From contig JBOZIK010000001.1 of the NCBI GenBank assembly GCA_051453625.1, positions 55,988,697-56,020,956 of the forward strand: DNA of 32,260 nt, given 5' to 3'. Of this stretch, positions 1-9,050 are shown piece after piece. A model generated the notes under the pieces. The model saw only the letters and a list, made by a program, of their open reading frames with translations, was not told the origin of the DNA and ran no database searches. The translations under genes and the position numbers were made by a program. Numbering within the stretch: the first letter of the stretch is position 1; each line of letters starts with the position of its first letter. Source of the stretch: Welwitschia mirabilis (taxonomy: Eukaryota; Gnetophyta; Gnetopsida; Welwitschiales).

Positions 1-171
1 CTCGTGCAACCGCCCTTTTTGAGCAAAAGAATCAGAAACCTTATAAGACCTATGGTCTGGACTTCCTTTAGACTTCTAAAATATCTTGTCCACCTCAGAT
101 CTTCCAAATCGTGCATAAACTATCAATATAGATCTAACAGTAGACTCCATCAAATTTGACTTGCCCCAAAC
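1..171 (+). other. Leader upstream of the gypsy gag remnant
   Basis: This stretch precedes the first gag ATG at 172. It holds no recognisable coding homology, tRNA-complementary primer site or LTR terminus. By position it should be 5' leader or a missing gag N-terminus of the gypsy element. Confidence 0.3.
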
Positions 172-917
172 ATGGACCCTAACACAAAAACTGGAGACCT
201 TTCAAGGAGTGGATCAAGAGAAAGAACACAAGAAGAACAACATGACATAAACAATCAAGCTCACGAACAAAATCCCCATCCTTCATACCAACACTTTCAA
301 TCACATTTTCATCCTGCTTTCCCCCCAAATGTTTCTTGCAACAAACCCCCCAGGCAAAAACTAAAAGATTACTTGCAACCACAATGTCTAGGTACCCCTT
401 CTTCCATCATTCAACAACCAAATGCCCACAAAGTTAACTTTAAACCAGCTATCATTCAACTCTTGCCACACTTCCATGCACTAGAATCTAAAGACCCTTC
501 TCACACTTCAAAGAGTTTGAATGTATCCTATCCACTATCCCAAAGAATCCTAACATTTTCGATGCCCTTAGGTTGACACTATTTCTCTTTTCCCTCAAAG
601 ACAAAGCTAAATCTTGGTTGCACACATTGAAACCTTTTTCTGTCTTGACTTCAGCCAATTTGAACTGATCTTTCATCACGAACTTTTTCCCAAGCAACAA
701 AACTAATGCCCTTAAGAGAGAGATTATGAACTTGCAATAAAAAGACCATGAGACATTTTCCCCAACCATTAGACAGATTCATAGATTTGTTACTCAAACC
801 CTCAACACGGATTTGAACAAGGTACACTTATTAGCTTCTTTGATGAAAGATTATCTCCAATCATAGATAACTTCTAAAGATGATGTGTAGATGAAGCTTT
901 TCAGAGATTGAAATAGA
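172..917 (+). pseudogene. Gypsy (Athila/Tat-like) gag remnant, 5' part
   Basis: Gag is the capsid-type structural protein that packages retrotransposon RNA. An open frame from ATG 172 to a stop at 574-576 contains the segments KLKDYLQP and NFKPAIIQLLPHFHALES, which resemble the start of the conserved plant gypsy gag domain. Homology then shifts frame: from 549 the reading LRLTLFLFSLKDKAKSWLHT is a clear gag core match, followed by a stop at 666-668. The same frame continues through FITNFFPSNKTNALKREIMN and on to about 870, with more stops. The frame is cut at 917 by a hAT-type insertion, and coding homology resumes at 2227. Assignment rests on motif recognition by eye. Confidence 0.65.
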
Positions 918-2226
918 CATTGCAAGACTCGGACTCGCGACCCAACTCGGTTAGGGGAAAAAACTCGTGACTGGCCGAACTCGGTAGCTGTCTCGACACA
1001 GACTCAGNNNNNNNNNNNNNNNNNNNNNNNNNNNNNNNNNNNNNNNNNNNNNNNNNNNNNNNNNNNNNNNNNNNNNNNNNNNNNNNNNNNNNNNNNNNNN
1101 NNNNNNNTCGGGAGTCAAAAAGAGTCACTAAAGAGTCTCATTTTTTGGCATTTTAAATACAATTTCTAGTATTTCAATGACATTATTAGACTTTCTATAC
1201 TACATTAAGACATCTAAATGTAAAAGATATGATGCATTGACATGTTTTATAGCATAGTTTTGTTCTACGTGGAAAGCTAAACTGCAAATCAGATGCATTT
1301 GGCCATGACATCTAGTGCTAATTGGGCCCAAATCAGATACATTTGTAGGGTTTTGAGAATGACAAGAGGCATCTACTTTTGAACCTCTTCACCCTTTTGT
1401 TCTCGGAGGCATGTTTGTGGATTCCTTGATTTGTTTTCACAATTTCACAATACCAATATTTTGCAAAAGCATAAAACAAAAAATAGACATTAAAAAACAT
1501 TAAAAAATTAACATTAAAGACACTGTTTGAGTCCTTATTGCAACCAAAATCCAAAAATAACATCTCCTATTATTGTTGTACATACCCATGAAGCGATTGT
1601 ATTACTTACAAGGAAAGTTTAGAAAATTAATGTTAATTGCAATGAAAGTTGTCAAGCTCATACTTTATAGAAATACTGTGACTTTGTGAGAATTTCTTAA
1701 TAATGAAGAACAATAAACCCTAAACACAAAATCACAAAAACTCAAAAAGAAGAACAACAATGAACAAACAATAGAAAAAACAAAACGGAAACAATAAACA
1801 AAAAAAAAACAAACAAATGTACTACAAACAATATGAAATGAGAAAACTGGCCTGTAGATTTCACTGCGTTTATTCAAAGGCAACTTTGCACTTGAAAAAT
1901 TTCCTCTCCCAATTGAAAAGAAGTGAAATGGTTGTTAGAATAAGGTAGAAAGGTCCTTTTTATAAAACAAAACAATGGTGGGCCCTCTGAAATATTTTTG
2001 TAAATCTATTTGTTTAAAAAAGCCTTATTTTTAATGCCCTACCCACGCTAACTCGCCTAACTTGGCATGACTCCCGTGACTCGCGTGACTCACGAGTCAA
2101 GCCGAGACTCGTGAGTTTTTGAGGTTGACTCGTACTAGGCAATTGAGACCTCACCCGACTCACGAGCTTGGAAAAACTCGTGACTCGACGAGTACTCGCT
2201 GAGACTCGGCTAGTCATGCAATAGTG
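918..2226. mobile_element. Non-autonomous hAT-type DNA transposon, long form (1.3 kb, contains a gap)
   Basis: The left end CATTGCAAGACTCGGACTCG (918 on) and right end GACTCGGCTAGTCATGCAATAGTG (split: GACTCGGCTAG, then TCATGCAATAGTG to 2226) are imperfect inverted repeats. They are flanked by GAAATAGA (910-917) and GAAATAGG (2227-2234), an 8 bp target duplication matching at 7 of 8 positions. Gag coding homology runs into one side and out of the other, so the insertion site is supported independently. Both ends carry many GACTCG or CGAGTC hexamers. The interior (about 1140-2010) is A-rich and I found no transposase homology in it. The ends match the 300 bp MITE at 5576-5875, which looks like an internal deletion derivative. 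hAT is inferred from the 8 bp TSD and the terminal CA..TG. Confidence 0.75.
1008..1107. other. Assembly gap (100 N)
   Basis: A run of exactly 100 N, typical of a placeholder for unknown length. It falls inside the GACTCG-rich left end of the hAT-type element. Comparison with the MITE at 5576-5875, where the two flanking motifs nearly abut, suggests that little or no sequence is missing. Confidence 0.9.
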
Positions 2227-2670
2227 GAAATAGGTGTAGCTTGGGTCTTTTTAGAGACAATTTCTGAAAGCTCTAAGAATTAGGAAAAGCCTAGTGGACC
2301 TTCTAGATCACACCACAATGTTAAGTAAACTAGTATCTTCCAGGATCCTGAGAATTTTAAAGTTAATAACCAACTAGAGGAGTTGTCCAAGAAGATTGAG
2401 ACACTTAGCACTACTCATATGCTAATGGCTGTCAAAACAAAGTGTTCAGTATGTCATGTAGATTACCATGAGACTTCTGAATCTCTTTCCATCCCTGCTT
2501 TTCAAGATATCATTCAGGAGCAAGTAAACCTTGTAGGACAACACTGCCAACATCCAAGAGCAAACAACCCTTGCTTTAGTAGTACAACCCAGGATGAAGG
2601 AACTGCCCAAACTTCTTATGAAAGCAAAACAATAACAACGACACATCTTCAAGTCAACCAAGAAATCCTT

Positions 2671-2838
2671 ACCCTTCACCACCATCCAATCAAGACTCTT
2701 CTTCNNNNNNNNNNNNNNNNNNNNNNNNNNNNNNNNNNNNNNNNNNNNNNNNNNNNNNNNNNNNNNNNNNNNNNNNNNNNNNNNNNNNNNNNNNNNNNNN
2801 NNNNCCCTTCACCACCATCCAATCAATACTCTTCTTCA
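2671..2838 (+). repeat. Near-identical ~33 bp direct repeat flanking a 100 N gap
   Basis: CCCTTCACCACCATCCAATC followed by AA(G/T)ACTCTTCTTC is present immediately left (about 2672-2704) and immediately right (2805-2838) of the N run at 2705-2804. The copies differ by about one base. Either a short tandem repeat spans the gap, or the two contig ends overlap and were never merged. Confidence 0.8.
2705..2804. other. Assembly gap (100 N)
   Basis: A placeholder-length N run within gypsy gag, flanked on both sides by the same ~33 bp sequence. Confidence 0.9.
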
Positions 2839-3170
2839 TCTAATCATTTTTTCCCTCCACCTTTCCAAACGAACCTTTATCACTACACAATTTGGAAGAA
2901 ACACTCAAAAAGTTCATGAAAACTTAAACTCAAAGCGATAATAACCAATAACAATTCTATAGACAAACTTCCTCCACTTTATAGAAACTAGAACAAAAAG
3001 TCCAACTCCTCAATCAAACAACTACACATATTCTTACATCTCTTAACCAACATGAAAAGGTAACCTTCCTTATTGTCATGAGCCTCATCCTAGTGCTGTC
3101 AAAATAGTTGCGAAAGTCGATGACTCCCATATTAGAGTAACTAAAGCCATACACCTTAGAAGCGGGAGAC

Positions 3171-4290
3171 AAATCAAAAAGGAAGTGAAGAAAGATAAGT
3201 AACATGAAAATAAATTTCCAACTAAGCATAGTAGTAAAAGGAAAGAAGTAGAAGAACAACTTGAAGGGGAAATTCCACCTCACAAGGAACCCATAACCTT
3301 TCCAGAACAACTTAGGACAGATACCTTAGCAAAGAGAGACCAAAAGGCCCTTGAAATTTTCAAAGAAGTGGAGATTAACATACCCCTTCTCGAAGCCATA
3401 AAACAAATCCCTTCATATGCCAAATTCCTTAAGACTTGTGTACAATTAAGAGAAGAAAGAATGTCAAGAGTGAGGCCTCCTTAGCTCAACAAACTAGTGC
3501 CATCATTCAAAATTAGATTCCTCCCAAGTATAAAGACCCAGGATGCCCTACCATCTCAATCACTATTGGAGATAAACATATGAAGCAAGCTTTGATACAT
3601 CTTCAAGCAAGTGTGAATTCCTTACTTTATTGTATGTACAGAACGTGGACTATATGATCTTCAGAGTCCCAAACTCCAATTACAATTGGCTGACAATTCT
3701 TTGAGATCACCATTAGGGATAGTAGTAGATGTTATAATTCAAGTTGAAAATTGTTACTTTCCGGTAGATTTCATAGTTCTAAAGATGGAACAAGTTTGAA
3801 GCCATTCCATTCCTATAATCTTGGATAGACCATTCCTTTTAACTTGAAATGACTTTATCAATTGTGGGAATGTTCTCACGAAAATTTCATTTGGAAACAT
3901 CATTGTTGAGTTGAATATTTTCAATGCTACGAAATAACCTAAAGATATTGACGAAAGTGAATTTGTGGAAAGCCTTGATAATGATTCTCATGTTCTTGAA
4001 TTCTCCTCTTATGAGCAAAACCTTTCTATTCTTCCTCCTTCTCTTGAGTTTGACTAACATTCTGATTTTGGAGATAATCTTTCCATTGAGTTGGACTCAC
4101 TGCTTGAAGATCTAAAGTTTGTCTTTGATAATGACCCAACCCATTCGTTAGTCATTCACTCATCTATCTCTTCATCTCAGAAAGATGTTTTGCAATAATT
4201 GTTAGAGAAACATGAAAAAGGTATAAGTTGGGCCCCTTGTGATTTGAAACATTTGGATCCTAATGTGTGTACTCCTCATGTCCTCTTTTA
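3171..4290 (+). pseudogene. Gypsy aspartic protease and pre-RT spacer remnant
   Basis: The protease normally cuts the Gag-Pol polyprotein. The upstream linker LEIFKEVEINIPLLEAIKQI (3350-3409) and the protease body LQLADNSLRSPLGIVVDVII (from 3680), then IPIILDRPFLLT near 3810-3846, are recognisable. At the catalytic site the usual Asp-Ser/Thr-Gly-type triplet is gone: the sequence reads LQASVNSLLYCMY around 3600-3635. Downstream, LLEKHEKGISWAPCDLKHLD (4199-4258) matches the spacer that in Athila/Tat elements leads directly into reverse transcriptase. RT does not follow. Several stops and frameshifts are present, so this is a relic. Confidence 0.6.
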
Positions 4291-5567
4291 GTTTTTCAAC
4301 TCATGTGTGGAGTCTTGTCATGAAAACATTTTCATGCCTAAGTCATCATTTGGTTACCATTCCCACAATTCTGAGTTTGATAGCTATAGTACTTTCAAGT
4401 TTTCTCCTTCACACATCATGAAGCACCCTATTCATGAAAGTGGCTTGAATTTGTCAAATGACTTCGAATTAGATTTGCTTTCTGGTAGTCTAGCCTTCGA
4501 ATGTTCGAATCAATCTATAAGAAACCAAGATGTGTCCAAGGATGCTTCTATCACGGAAAATCCTAACCACTATCATTCATCTAATCCTTGCCTTAAACCT
4601 TTTCAACCATGTATACCATCTCCACATAATCCCATTTGATCCACATACCATCCACTCCTTCTATCCTCTTATACGTTCATGACACTCGATGATCCTCATT
4701 AATGGCCTTTTTCCTTGAATCCAATAATAAAGTGATCTTTTGTCTTTTCAAGATTTAGTAGAAATTTTGTCAGTTCTTGCTTTTTCATGAGTTAATTCTT
4801 TGCAATTTTCGAGTTCTTTGTTAACTTTTGCATTCATTTGAGTTCTTCAATTTGGTAAAATCAAGGAAAAAGGTGGTTTTTCTTCTTTCATGGTGTATCT
4901 GTTTCAAAGTGTTCATGGAGATGAGATCACTTCTCTATTAGGGTAATGAGCCAATGACCCCCTTTTGATGTGCAAAATATACTTTAAAAAAAAAAAGGAA
5001 GACAAAGAGAAAAGTAAGAGCAAATCAAAAACAAGACAAAACTTTTGAAGCTCTTCAAAAGCATATTGTTTTATCATCATTTCTATTGAGTTTAGTGAAC
5101 TGCATCGGGGCTATGGTTCCCTCCTAGCAATGCAACTCTAACAATTCATTTGTGGGACATTCAACTGCATTTGGCTATAAATTCTTGCTAGCAATATAGA
5201 ATTGAATTCTTCAGGTACAACATGCTAATTCTATTGGAAGAACATACCACAACACTGAATGCTCAATATGATTTGATGCTTGAAATAGGATATCCATGAA
5301 AGTAGAAGAGAAATGGAATGAGCTTGAGGTGGGATTAGTGAAATCTTCTGATGTGCTTATTTTAACAAATTAACTTGAGATTTTTTGGCTACTACTGATT
5401 TTGCAAGGTTTACTTATTGATAATTTTCTTTGTTTTGGCAAAGGATCCAACAAAAGAAAAAAAAGGCCATTAGTGTGCATTAATCAAGTCTCCTTTATTC
5501 GTTAGATGCATGGTAGGATTTATCATTTCCTCATTTCATTAACTATCTCATTTCCTTCATGCATCTC
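4291..5567 (+). other. Unassigned gypsy internal sequence (RT/RNase H/integrase absent)
   Basis: An open segment at 4307-4639 (110 codons) is serine, histidine and asparagine-rich, and I do not recognise it. It contains none of the RT or integrase motifs expected here. A purine-rich run at about 4984-5020 and low-complexity AT-rich DNA follow. I see no gene in 4640-5567. By position this is a deletion-joined internal region of the gypsy element or its noncoding 3' part. Confidence 0.4.
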
Positions 5568-5575
5568 ATTTTCAC

Positions 5576-5875
5576 CATTGTTGCAAGACTCGGACTCGCC
5601 ACCTGACTCAGTTAGGGGAAAAAATTCTTGACTCGACTCAACTTGGGAGCCGACTTGGCAAAGACTCAAGGGTCAAAAAGAGTCACTAAAGAGTTTCCTG
5701 TACAGACTCGCTGAGACTCGCCAAAACTCGCTAAGACTCACCAAGACTCATTGAGACTCACGAATTTCAAGAGCTGACTTGGACTCGACAAGTTTATACC
5801 CACCCAACTCGTGAGTTCAAAAAGGCTTGGGACTCAGAGAGTACTCGCCGTGACCCAGAGAGTCTTGCAACAATG
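5576..5875. mobile_element. 300 bp hAT-type MITE with perfect TIR and TSD
   Basis: The left end CATTGTTGCAAGACTC (5576-5591) and right end GAGTCTTGCAACAATG (5860-5875) are perfect 16 bp inverted repeats. They are flanked by a perfect 8 bp target site duplication, ATTTTCAC (5568-5575 and 5876-5883). The element is exactly 300 bp and has no coding capacity. Nearly the whole interior is GACTCG/GACTCA and reverse-complement variants at short spacing. In hAT elements such subterminal hexamer arrays are transposase-binding sites. The ends match the 1.3 kb element at 918-2226. The TSD length and CA..TG ends point to hAT; no transposase is present to confirm it. Confidence 0.88.
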
Positions 5876-5883
5876 ATTTTCAC

Positions 5884-6305
5884 TATTCATTTCAAGCCAT
5901 AATACACTATATCTTCCCTTCTATGGAAAAGCATACCAGAAGCACAGTGGTGTTCTCTGTGATTGGACCCTTCCATCCAAGTCTAAATCCAAGGCAAATC
6001 AGTTTGAATCATTGATAAAACTAGGTGATCTAATGGCCAACACTTTACCCCATTCTTATAAGAACCACAATTTCAAACTTGTTCTTCACCTCACCCATTT
6101 CCACTATGTTGCTCAAGCCCAAAGCATTTTTGCGCACTTAGTTGGTGTCGCTTCCTTCCTTCAATAGTGTTGTGAATGTAACTACATATGCACATTCATC
6201 TTCTGTTTACAGCATTTTCACAGAGTTCTCTGCCAACGTAACTTCATCATCCTTTTTCTTCCATTTCTTCTTCATTTTTCTTATTTTCTTCCTTCTTCAT
6301 TTTTC
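5884..6305 (+). other. Noncoding gypsy internal sequence
   Basis: CT-rich and low-complexity near its end (repeated TTCTTC and TTTTTC around 6240-6310). No gene or motif is supported here. It lies between the MITE and the plant-specific extra ORF. Confidence 0.4.
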
Positions 6306-7360
6306 TTATTGCAAGATATAAGTGGGACGCAAGGTGCCTTTATTGAAGAAGGCATTTCTTCTTCCTTTTTCTCTCATTATGCGACTTTCTTCTTGGACAA
6401 GATTGAAGCTAGAAATTGAAGTTGCTTGTTGAAGGAGGAAGACACATACTATTTCCACAAAGAAGTCCTGGAGTTTTATAGAAATGCTACAATGGATTAT
6501 CAAGATCCTTGGGTAATTCATTCTACTATTCATCACACTCCTTTAGTTGTATCTTTGAGTGATATAGAAAGTATATTTGGATCCGACCGTCATGATTCCT
6601 TACCCTTCTTGCTTACTAAATCCCTTAGCTTTTGTTGTGCAGCTCGTAACATTGAATACGCTCCAAATAGGAAAGGTTCTTCAGCTTGCAAGTATCTTCA
6701 TAAGAACGAATTAGCCTACTTTAGATTTGTCATCCGTAATATCTTGCCTACATCCCATGTGACAGATGCTTATACTAGTCATTTAGACATGATGAGAATC
6801 ATACAAGATAGTAAACCTTTTAACATGCCTAAATGCCTCTTTAGAACTATCCTTGCACATAGGCCACAAAAGTAATCTATCCCTTCCTTGCCTTGTTTCA
6901 CATTTGATTTACAATGCCATATCACATACCTTAGATTTTGATTGTTGGGCTTCAACTTACATTGAGACTATTACCTGCCCTAACAAAATCACCGTGCAAG
7001 AATGAAGATAGGATACCAAGGGAACTCCAAGAAATACAAAAAGAAGAGCAACTCAAGAAAGAACTCCTCCTCCTCCTCAAGTTTTTCTTCACCCACCACA
7101 AGATGAAAGTGCAAAGAACCCACTGGTGAATCCTCTCATGCCCCTTCTTCTCCTCCTCCTTCCATTCCTCTTCCTCAACATTCTTCTTCCACTTCTAGTG
7201 ACACATTCTCTAGAGGAAGTTCCTAAATCTCAGAAGTCATGGATTGGGAAGCTATGATGCAAGATGAAGAAAATATCAAAGAAGCAACAAGAGATTTCTG
7301 AGAAGCAAGATAAGATGGATAAGAAGCTTGAAGATGATGTCTCATAGAAAATCAAGTAGT
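6306..7360 (+). pseudogene. Plant-specific extra ORF remnant (putative plant transposon protein domain, Athila-type)
   Basis: The open frame 6426-6875 contains YYFHKEVLEFYRN near its start, a middle VVSLSDIESIFG, and FVIRNILPTSHVTDAYTSHL followed by a hydrophobic helix. This pattern is familiar from the domain annotated as 'putative plant transposon protein' in extra ORFs of Athila-type and related elements; its function is unknown. The segment has no upstream ATG in frame (the track start is a TTG), so the true N-terminus is lost or frame-shifted, perhaps from about 6306. Downstream, 6990-7360 is charged and proline-rich in mixed frames and ends in a lysine/glutamate-rich coiled-coil-like stretch (KKQQEISEKQDKMDKKLEDD). 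Stops and frame changes make it a pseudogene. Confidence 0.5.
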
Positions 7361-8150
7361 TAACTCCTCATTCTCACTCTCCACTCAATTTTTCCATGCG
7401 TTTCCAGCTCTTCCATGATCCATTGTAATTTTCATTTTTCTTGATTATACTCTTGTTATAATGGTTTTTGCTATGTAATGCAAATCAAGTTTCAGTCACT
7501 ATTTCCGTCAAGTTCATTCCTTACTCACTCGACACATAAATGTCATGTTTTTGATTTAGTTTAATGCCTCTGTTCTCCTATTTTCACAATCTAAAACTAA
7601 ACTTAATAGGTGCCGCCGTGTGACGTGACCAGCGTCGCTACTTTATTCTAAAGATTCAAACTTGGTTTTCTCTGTAACATCATTCATCTCATTCACAGCT
7701 AATTCATATGCAATGTCATTGATAAAATGTTTCAGAAACTAATTGTAACAGGCTACCTAACTCCTCCTTGACCACCACTTCCCATTCAGTCATTTCTCAC
7801 TTTCATTTTTCATTTTCCAGTCCATTTTCAATCCATTTCAATAGCACTCAACCCACATGCAATGATTAACCATTATTTCCAAGACTTCTTCCCATGTTGT
7901 CGCATTTAGTTTTGCCTCTTTAGATCTAGAATGCACTGCGTATTTTTTAAAATTTTTCTTGAATATTTTGCATTGTTTTGCATCTTCATTTGCTGGTTAG
8001 TACATGAATTATCTTGTCGTTATTTGTTTTGCATTCAATTTTTCCCATTTTCCAACTTTGAGGACAAAGTTTGCTTTGGTTAGCGGAAGTGGCATTTGCA
8101 CTTGGCATTCATGATTCATACCTTCTTCTTCTGTCTAAGTCTGACTTAAG
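7361..8150 (+). other. Probable gypsy 3' untranslated region
   Basis: No coding homology. A short GC-rich island around 7611-7640 (GGTGCCGCCGTGTGACGTG) stands out against AT-rich surroundings. Near 8056-8080, TTTGAGGACAAAGTTTGC resembles the GAGGACAA motif found shortly before the polypurine tract in Athila/Tat elements, so this reads as the 3' UTR. Confidence 0.4.
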
Positions 8151-8167
8151 CTCAAGTTGGGAGAATT
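8150..8167 (+). other. Candidate gypsy polypurine tract
   Basis: CTCAAGTTGGGAGAATT lies about 90 bp after the GAGGACAAAG motif. Plant Athila/Tat elements typically carry an AAGTTTGGGGGAG-like tract at this position as plus-strand primer. The match is imperfect and the LTR start next to it is not obvious. Confidence 0.4.
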
Positions 8168-8669
8168 TCTTAAAATTTTGCTCATCGTTTTATTTCATAC
8201 TTGAATCGTTTTAGTTTGCACTTTTTGCCATGCTATACAAATTTTGACAAAGTTTTTGGTAAGAGACTAGTAAAAGGTTGCTGGGGTGTGCTAACATGCA
8301 AAATTAACATTTCCATCAAGTTATTCAAGCCAGTTTAGCATGATCATTTTAGCTTTCCCATGTTTTTATGCATTTATTATGGTCAATGCTATTTAAATCC
8401 TGATTCAGTAATATTTAGATGCCACATTGTCATTTTGTAGGTTACTAGCAGGATAAGGATCAGTGTTGTAGAAGTTGAAAGGCTAATTCCTCAAGAAGCT
8501 TATGGCGCCAATAGACCTGACAGCAACAACAATTTAGTTGCACATTATGACTTCATACTTTCGTTCTAGGTCGTCTCTGGCTCCTGAGTCACTTCGGCCT
8601 ATTCGCAACTGGATCTAAGGAGGCTGAATTTTATGCTAATTTTCAGAAACCCTAAACCTAGCTTCAATG

Positions 8670-8678
8670 TATAAAAGG
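8670..8678 (+). promoter_or_regulatory. TATA box in the probable gypsy LTR
   Basis: TATAAAAGG, about 500 bp downstream of the candidate polypurine tract, in a context (AAACCCTAAACC upstream) common in plant LTR promoters. Function is inferred only. Confidence 0.4.
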
Positions 8679-8980
8679 TTGTTTAGGCCACACTTTTAGG
8701 GTTGTTGATTCATTGGTGACTTTTACAGATTATTGTGAAAGCTCCTATCATGTCTAGCTTCTAAACTACTCCCCTAGGGATAAGCTAGCCCTCCAAGGCT
8801 AGCGTGACATTTCTAGTATGGATTTCCATCTTACCTTGATGTGGACTTACTTCATTTCATGCAATAAAATCTGGTTTTCTTCTCAATCTGATTTCTGGAT
8901 ACCACGTGTGTACATTTCCATACTTGTTATGCTTGATAAAGATTGAAGTTTTGTTAAGCATTTTATCATTTTCAATTGAA

Positions 8981-9044
8981 TCTATAGTGTAATCTTAGTT
9001 GTCGTTTTACTATCTATAGTGTAATCTTAGTTGTCGATTTACTA
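8981..9044 (+). repeat. Tandem repeat, 2 x 32 bp
   Basis: Two adjacent 32 bp units starting TCTATAGTGTAATCTTAGTT (8981-9012 and 9013-9044) differ at one position (GTTTT versus GATTT). Confidence 0.95.
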
Positions 9045-9050
9045 TCATTT

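Larger units (their letters stand above)
2227..3170 (+). pseudogene. Gypsy gag remnant, 3' part, with decayed zinc knuckle and HLRSGR linker
   Basis: After the hAT insertion, gag homology continues in the frame starting at 2227 (EIGVAWVFLETISESSKN, then a stop). It stays in the same frame through the open segment 2383-2919. That segment has a heptad-like start (MSKKIETLSTTHMLM) and a zinc-knuckle-like CSVCHVDYH (Cys21, Cys24, His29) whose final cysteine is missing. A glutamine, asparagine and serine-rich stretch follows, interrupted by a 100 N gap. Further on, in a different frame, HLRSGR (3152-3169) matches the short conserved motif that plant Athila/Tat elements carry between gag and protease. 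Stops and frame changes mean no full protein can be made. Confidence 0.6.
1..9050 (+). mobile_element. Degenerate Ty3/gypsy LTR retrotransposon, Athila/Tat-like, partial (5' end outside window)
   Basis: In plus-strand order I can read a gag remnant, a zinc-knuckle-like segment, an HLRSGR motif, a protease domain, a pre-RT spacer, a plant-specific extra ORF, a GAGGACAAAG-type 3' UTR motif with a polypurine-like tract, and a probable LTR with a TATA box. That order is known from Athila/Tat elements. The block normally carrying reverse transcriptase, RNase H and integrase (after about 4.29 kb) is absent. Two hAT-type elements are inserted at 918-2226 and 5576-5875, and gag homology resumes on the far side of the first. 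No 5' LTR or primer binding site is in view. The right boundary is uncertain because no second LTR is available for comparison. The element is old and non-functional. Confidence 0.6.
8168..9050 (+). repeat. Probable 3' LTR of the gypsy element (boundaries uncertain)
   Basis: The sequence follows the candidate polypurine tract and contains a TATA-type element, TATAAAAGG (8670-8678), just after AAACCCTAAACC. This is consistent with an LTR promoter. A 32 bp tandem duplication lies at 8981-9044. There is no second LTR in the window, so neither end can be fixed, and TG..CA termini were not identified with confidence. Confidence 0.35.

Noticed and set aside
1333-1563. Minus-strand open frame in the 1.3 kb hAT element considered as a transposase remnant
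   Set aside because: It shows no BED zinc finger, hAT catalytic or dimerisation motif. The composition is simply phenylalanine/tyrosine/lysine-rich from AT-rich DNA.
4984-5020. A-rich purine run considered as a polypurine tract
   Set aside because: It is not followed by an LTR start, and gypsy-type coding and 3' UTR sequence lies further downstream. It looks like simple low complexity.
5576-5875. Short regularly repeated GACTCG units considered as a CRISPR array or satellite
   Set aside because: Units are hexamers in both orientations with no fixed spacer, bounded by TIR and TSD, in a eukaryotic genome. They are part of a transposon.
8503-8520. TGGCGCC that could be a gypsy tRNA-type primer binding site
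   Set aside because: Only seven bases fit. It lies inside the probable 3' LTR region rather than after an LTR end, so it is likely chance.
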